This document shows positions 5,425-8,001 of a DNA stretch of 8,001 nucleotides, one piece after another (the first letter of the stretch is position 1; each line of letters starts with the position of its first letter). The DNA comes from Phycisphaeraceae bacterium. Lineage in GTDB: Bacteria; Planctomycetota; Phycisphaerae; Phycisphaerales; Phycisphaeraceae. The position numbers were made by a program, and so were the translations under genes. The notes beneath the pieces were generated by a model. The model was not told where the DNA came from. It did no database searches and saw nothing but the letters and a program-made list of their open reading frames with translations. Where the stretch lies: contig JAESSU010000384.1 in assembly GCA_016763955.1 (NCBI GenBank), positions 1 to 8,001 of the forward strand, in the 5' to 3' direction.

Positions 5425-7104
5425 GTGCTAGGGACCGTTATGAGTGGCTTGGGGAAGGGAATCTTTTCCAGTTCTCTTGCTAAATTACTCAAAGATAAAG
5501 GTCTGAAAGTCGAGCCCATTAAGATGGAAGGCTACCTGAACATCGACTCAGGTACGCTTAACCCCTATCGCCACGGCGAAGTGTTCGTCCTCGACGATGG
5601 CATGGAAACCGACATGGACCTAGGAACCTATGAACGAATGCTGGATCAAAATCTCGGTGCAGCTAACTTCACCACATCCGGGCAGATTTACCGCCGTGTG
5701 CTCGATAAGGAACGTCACGGCGGCTATCTCGGACGCGATGTGCAGATGATCCCGCATGTCACCGGTGATGTGAAGTTCAACCTCCGCAAGCTTGCGATGA
5801 ATACCCAAGCGGACGTGGTCTTTGTTGAAGTCGGAGGCACGGTAGGGGACTTTGAAAACGGATTCTATATCGAAGCTTTGCGCGAACTGGCATTTGAAGA
5901 AGGCGACGCAGGTGTCTGTTTCGTGGCACTAACCTATGTGATTGAACCGCAAGCGCTCGGTGAGCAAAAATCCAAAGCTGCTCAGCTTGGACTTAAAAAA
6001 CTTATGGAAGCAGGTATTCAACCCCACCTAATTGCTTGTCGCGGGCATAACGAAATTGAAGAAAGCGCAATGGAAAAAATTGCGATGTTCTCCAACGTCC
6101 CTAAACGTCGATGCTTTTCCATGCATGACCGTAAGTCGATCTATACCATTCCAGAATCCATGCGCGAAGCGGGCTTAGACCGTGAAGTGCTCACGCGTCT
6201 GGGACTACATGACCGAGTCAACCAACGTAACGAAGACACGGCTCGTGAAGAATGGCAAGGCTTCGTCAATAAACTCACACGCAAACGTAAATTTAAAGCA
6301 CGCATCGGTATCACCGGCAAGTACGCAAAAATCCGCGATGCCTATGCCTCTATCGATAAAGCATTGGAACATTGTGGCGTTCATCTTAATGCTGATCTCG
6401 ATGTTCAGTGGCTCGATACCACTGAAATGCAGCCTTCAGATGTGCCCCGAAAATTAGAAGACCTTAACGGTATCATCGTGCCCGGAGGCTTTGGTAAACG
6501 AGGCACTGAAGGCAAGATTGCCTGCATTCAATACTGTCGTGAAAATGCCCTGCCTTATCTGGGGATTTGTCTTGGTTTCCAAATGGCGGTTGTCGAATAT
6601 GCTCGCAATGTTTGCGGTCTTAAGGATGCAGGCTCGACGGAGTTTGACCCCAATACCACCGCACCCGTGATTGGCCTCCTCCCCGAACAAAAAGAAATCG
6701 AAGGTCTCGGCGGAAACATGCGATTAGGCGGTAAAGATGTGCAGGTTAAGTCCGACACGTTGGCTTACTTCCTGTACAACAATCAAAACATGATCCGCGA
6801 ACGCTTCCGTCATCGTTTTGAAGTAGACCCACAGTACATCGAAAAAATTGAAGAGCAGGGCATGGTCTTCTCAGGTCAGCATCCCCAACAACCCATTATG
6901 CAAGTCCTGGAATTGCCTACGAAGATTCACCCTTACTTTATCGGAGCACAGTTCCATCCAGAACTCACCGGTCGGCCGCTTAAGCCCCAACCTATGTTTA
7001 TGGGCCTTGTTGCTGCGGCGATTCAACATGCTCATCCGGATGTGGAACCTGGTGAAATTTCAAAACGCTGGTTACCGCCAGTTGAATATAGCATTAAAGG
7101 GTGA
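5425..7104 (+). CDS. pyrG: CTP synthase (glutamine-hydrolysing), divergent type
   Basis: This enzyme converts UTP to CTP using ATP and glutamine-derived ammonia, the last step of pyrimidine nucleotide synthesis, in the cytoplasm. Numbered from GTG 5425 (559 residues), the amidoligase domain spans about 1-265: P-loop 'SGLGKG' at 7-12, 'HGEVFVLDDGMETDMDLG' at 50-67, and 'VEVGGTVGD' at 134-142 with its metal-site Glu135. The glutaminase domain follows from about 290: oxyanion loop 'PGGFGKRG' at 353-360, nucleophile Cys382 in 'LGICLGFQ', and His511/Glu513 in 'QFHPEL'. Several normally fixed stretches differ: 'KMEGYLNIDSGTLNP' for the usual K-DPY-N-DPGTM-P, and 'KSKAAQ' (182-187) for the nucleotide-site KTKPTQ. 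The GTG start omits the first beta strand, which is encoded upstream in frame behind a TAA. The real N-terminus is probably at or before 5398. No in-frame ATG, GTG or TTG lies between 5398 and 5424. The rest of the gene is intact. Confidence 0.93.
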   Translation: MLGTVMSGLGKGIFSSSLAKLLKDKGLKVEPIKMEGYLNIDSGTLNPYRHGEVFVLDDGMETDMDLGTYERMLDQNLGAANFTTSGQIYRRVLDKERHGGYLGRDVQMIPHVTGDVKFNLRKLAMNTQADVVFVEVGGTVGDFENGFYIEALRELAFEEGDAGVCFVALTYVIEPQALGEQKSKAAQLGLKKLMEAGIQPHLIACRGHNEIEESAMEKIAMFSNVPKRRCFSMHDRKSIYTIPESMREAGLDREVLTRLGLHDRVNQRNEDTAREEWQGFVNKLTRKRKFKARIGITGKYAKIRDAYASIDKALEHCGVHLNADLDVQWLDTTEMQPSDVPRKLEDLNGIIVPGGFGKRGTEGKIACIQYCRENALPYLGICLGFQMAVVEYARNVCGLKDAGSTEFDPNTTAPVIGLLPEQKEIEGLGGNMRLGGKDVQVKSDTLAYFLYNNQNMIRERFRHRFEVDPQYIEKIEEQGMVFSGQHPQQPIMQVLELPTKIHPYFIGAQFHPELTGRPLKPQPMFMGLVAAAIQHAHPDVEPGEISKRWLPPVEYSIKG

Positions 7105-7159
7105 TCGGTTTAATGCTTGATTCTTCACAGTTTTAATGATTCATAATAGGAATGAGTTT

Positions 7160-8001
7160 ATGTATACGCCACGCATGGTGATTGTTTTCCTCACGCTATT
7201 GCTGTCATTTTCGATGGTACATGCTGATCATGTCGTGCTTCTTAATGGCGATAAACTCCAAGGCAACGTCATCTCAACGGATCAAGGGAAAGTGGTCTTG
7301 CAGCACGATGTGTTAGGGCTTTTGACGCTGACCAGCGGGCAGGTCATAAGCATTGTCAAACAAGGTGATGAGAATGAGCAGGCAGCAAGACAAGCTTTAG
7401 CACCTGCTCTAAAAACCAAAGTGGCTCTCGAGCCTCTCCCGCAGGAAATGCAACTCGCTGCGGAAAGTAAAACTTGGTTTGGGCGATTTAAAAAAACTTG
7501 GGACTCTGAGTTTGAAGCAGGAGCTTCAGTTAAAACAGGTAATACGGACAATGCCAACATCTACCTGCGATTCAAAACGACCACGGGTAATGAAAAACGT
7601 AAATGGGATGTGGATGCAGCTTATTACCGTGATCAGTCCAATAGCGTATTGACTCGAAATGAATTTTTCGCAAGCGTGCGTCATCAATGGTTGTTGAAAA
7701 ATTCGCCATGGGATCTGTTTGTAAAGGGGCGTTATGACTATGATGATTTTGAATCATGGGATTACCGTGTCAATAGTGCAGTGGGTGTGGGCTACCAATG
7801 GATCAAAGAAGATCATCTTGATGTGAAGTTGAATCTTGGTATCGGTGCGGTTAAGGAGTTTGGCTCGCTTAACGATGATGTCCGGCCAGAACTTCTTGCA
7901 GGTGTCAATGTTAAATGGAAGATCACGGTAAACCAAAGCTTTGCTGTGGCAAGTACGATCTTCCCGGAACTTGCGGACCTTGGTCAATATCGCTTGCTTT
8001 C
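7160..8001 (+). CDS. DUF481 (YdiY-like) outer-membrane protein, 3' end outside window
   Basis: The gene is partial: 280 codons are present with no stop before the window ends. It has a signal peptide (MYTPRMVIVFLTLLLSFSMVHA, likely cleaved after residue 22). A short beta-rich segment, 'DHVVLLNGDKLQGNVIS' to about residue 66, is typical of the N-terminal region in planctomycete members. From about 110 onward, alternating aromatic/polar strands such as 'EFEAGASVKTGNTDNANIYL', 'KWDVDAAYYRD' and 'WDLFVKGRYDYDDFESWDYR' match the DUF481 beta-barrel family, including its hallmark 'GNT' turn. The family is called salt-induced outer-membrane protein in some annotations, but its true role is unclear. 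AGGA lies 8 nt before the ATG, one of the better Shine-Dalgarno sites here. It starts 55 nt after pyrG with no terminator between, so readthrough from pyrG is possible. No functional link to CTP synthesis is implied. Confidence 0.85.
   Translation, partial: MYTPRMVIVFLTLLLSFSMVHADHVVLLNGDKLQGNVISTDQGKVVLQHDVLGLLTLTSGQVISIVKQGDENEQAARQALAPALKTKVALEPLPQEMQLAAESKTWFGRFKKTWDSEFEAGASVKTGNTDNANIYLRFKTTTGNEKRKWDVDAAYYRDQSNSVLTRNEFFASVRHQWLLKNSPWDLFVKGRYDYDDFESWDYRVNSAVGVGYQWIKEDHLDVKLNLGIGAVKEFGSLNDDVRPELLAGVNVKWKITVNQSFAVASTIFPELADLGQYRLL

Noticed and set aside
5319..5519. Minus-strand 66-codon frame across the pyrG start
   Set aside because: It lies opposite the conserved P-loop region of pyrG and has no family features; a shadow.
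6454..6758. Two minus-strand frames inside pyrG
   Set aside because: They are antisense to the glutaminase domain, whose plus-strand conservation is unmistakable.
7282..7987. Minus-strand frames opposite the last gene
   Set aside because: The plus strand carries a continuous signal peptide plus DUF481 barrel reading to the window edge, so these are shadows.

Overview
The window looks like a chromosomal segment from a planctomycete, most likely of the Phycisphaerae. This rests on family resemblance only. The pointers are a long MCE protein with a C-terminal helical region, a secreted YdjY-type protein, a DUF481 outer-membrane protein, a short helical orphan carrying a 'FARSAVALPDD' segment, and a CTP synthase that departs from the proteobacterial type at many otherwise fixed positions. 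Composition is mid-GC and genes are densely packed. I see no mobile elements, CRISPR arrays, rRNA or tRNA.

Left arm (minus strand, about 54-3500): a lipid-transport pair, the MlaF-like ATPase followed after 32 nt by a MlaD-like MCE protein. Upstream of the pair is a separately transcribed gene for a secreted YdjY-domain protein. No MlaE-type permease is visible in the window. The YdjY gene has a notable control region: a good sigma70-like promoter with an inverted repeat over its spacer, then a leader of about 100 nt ending in a strong intrinsic terminator (C(UUCG)G tetraloop, U8 tract) that finishes only 30 nt before the start codon. This looks like an attenuated leader or a free-standing small RNA.

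Right arm (plus strand, about 3567-8001): a Gfo/Idh/MocA-type oxidoreductase lacking the usual EKP lysine motif and the usual His/Asp pair, a 123-residue orphan, pyrG (CTP synthase), and a DUF481 outer-membrane protein cut by the window edge.

The most striking point is at the start of pyrG. The first recognisable start (GTG 5425) leaves out the first beta strand of the amidoligase fold. That strand is encoded just upstream in the same frame, and the frame continues back to ATG 5302 except for one TAA at 5395-5397. The TAA sits in a cluster of mutually exclusive small hairpins. It could be a nonsense mutation or sequencing error, a readthrough site, or a sign of initiation at the adjacent ATC codon or of a leader peptide.
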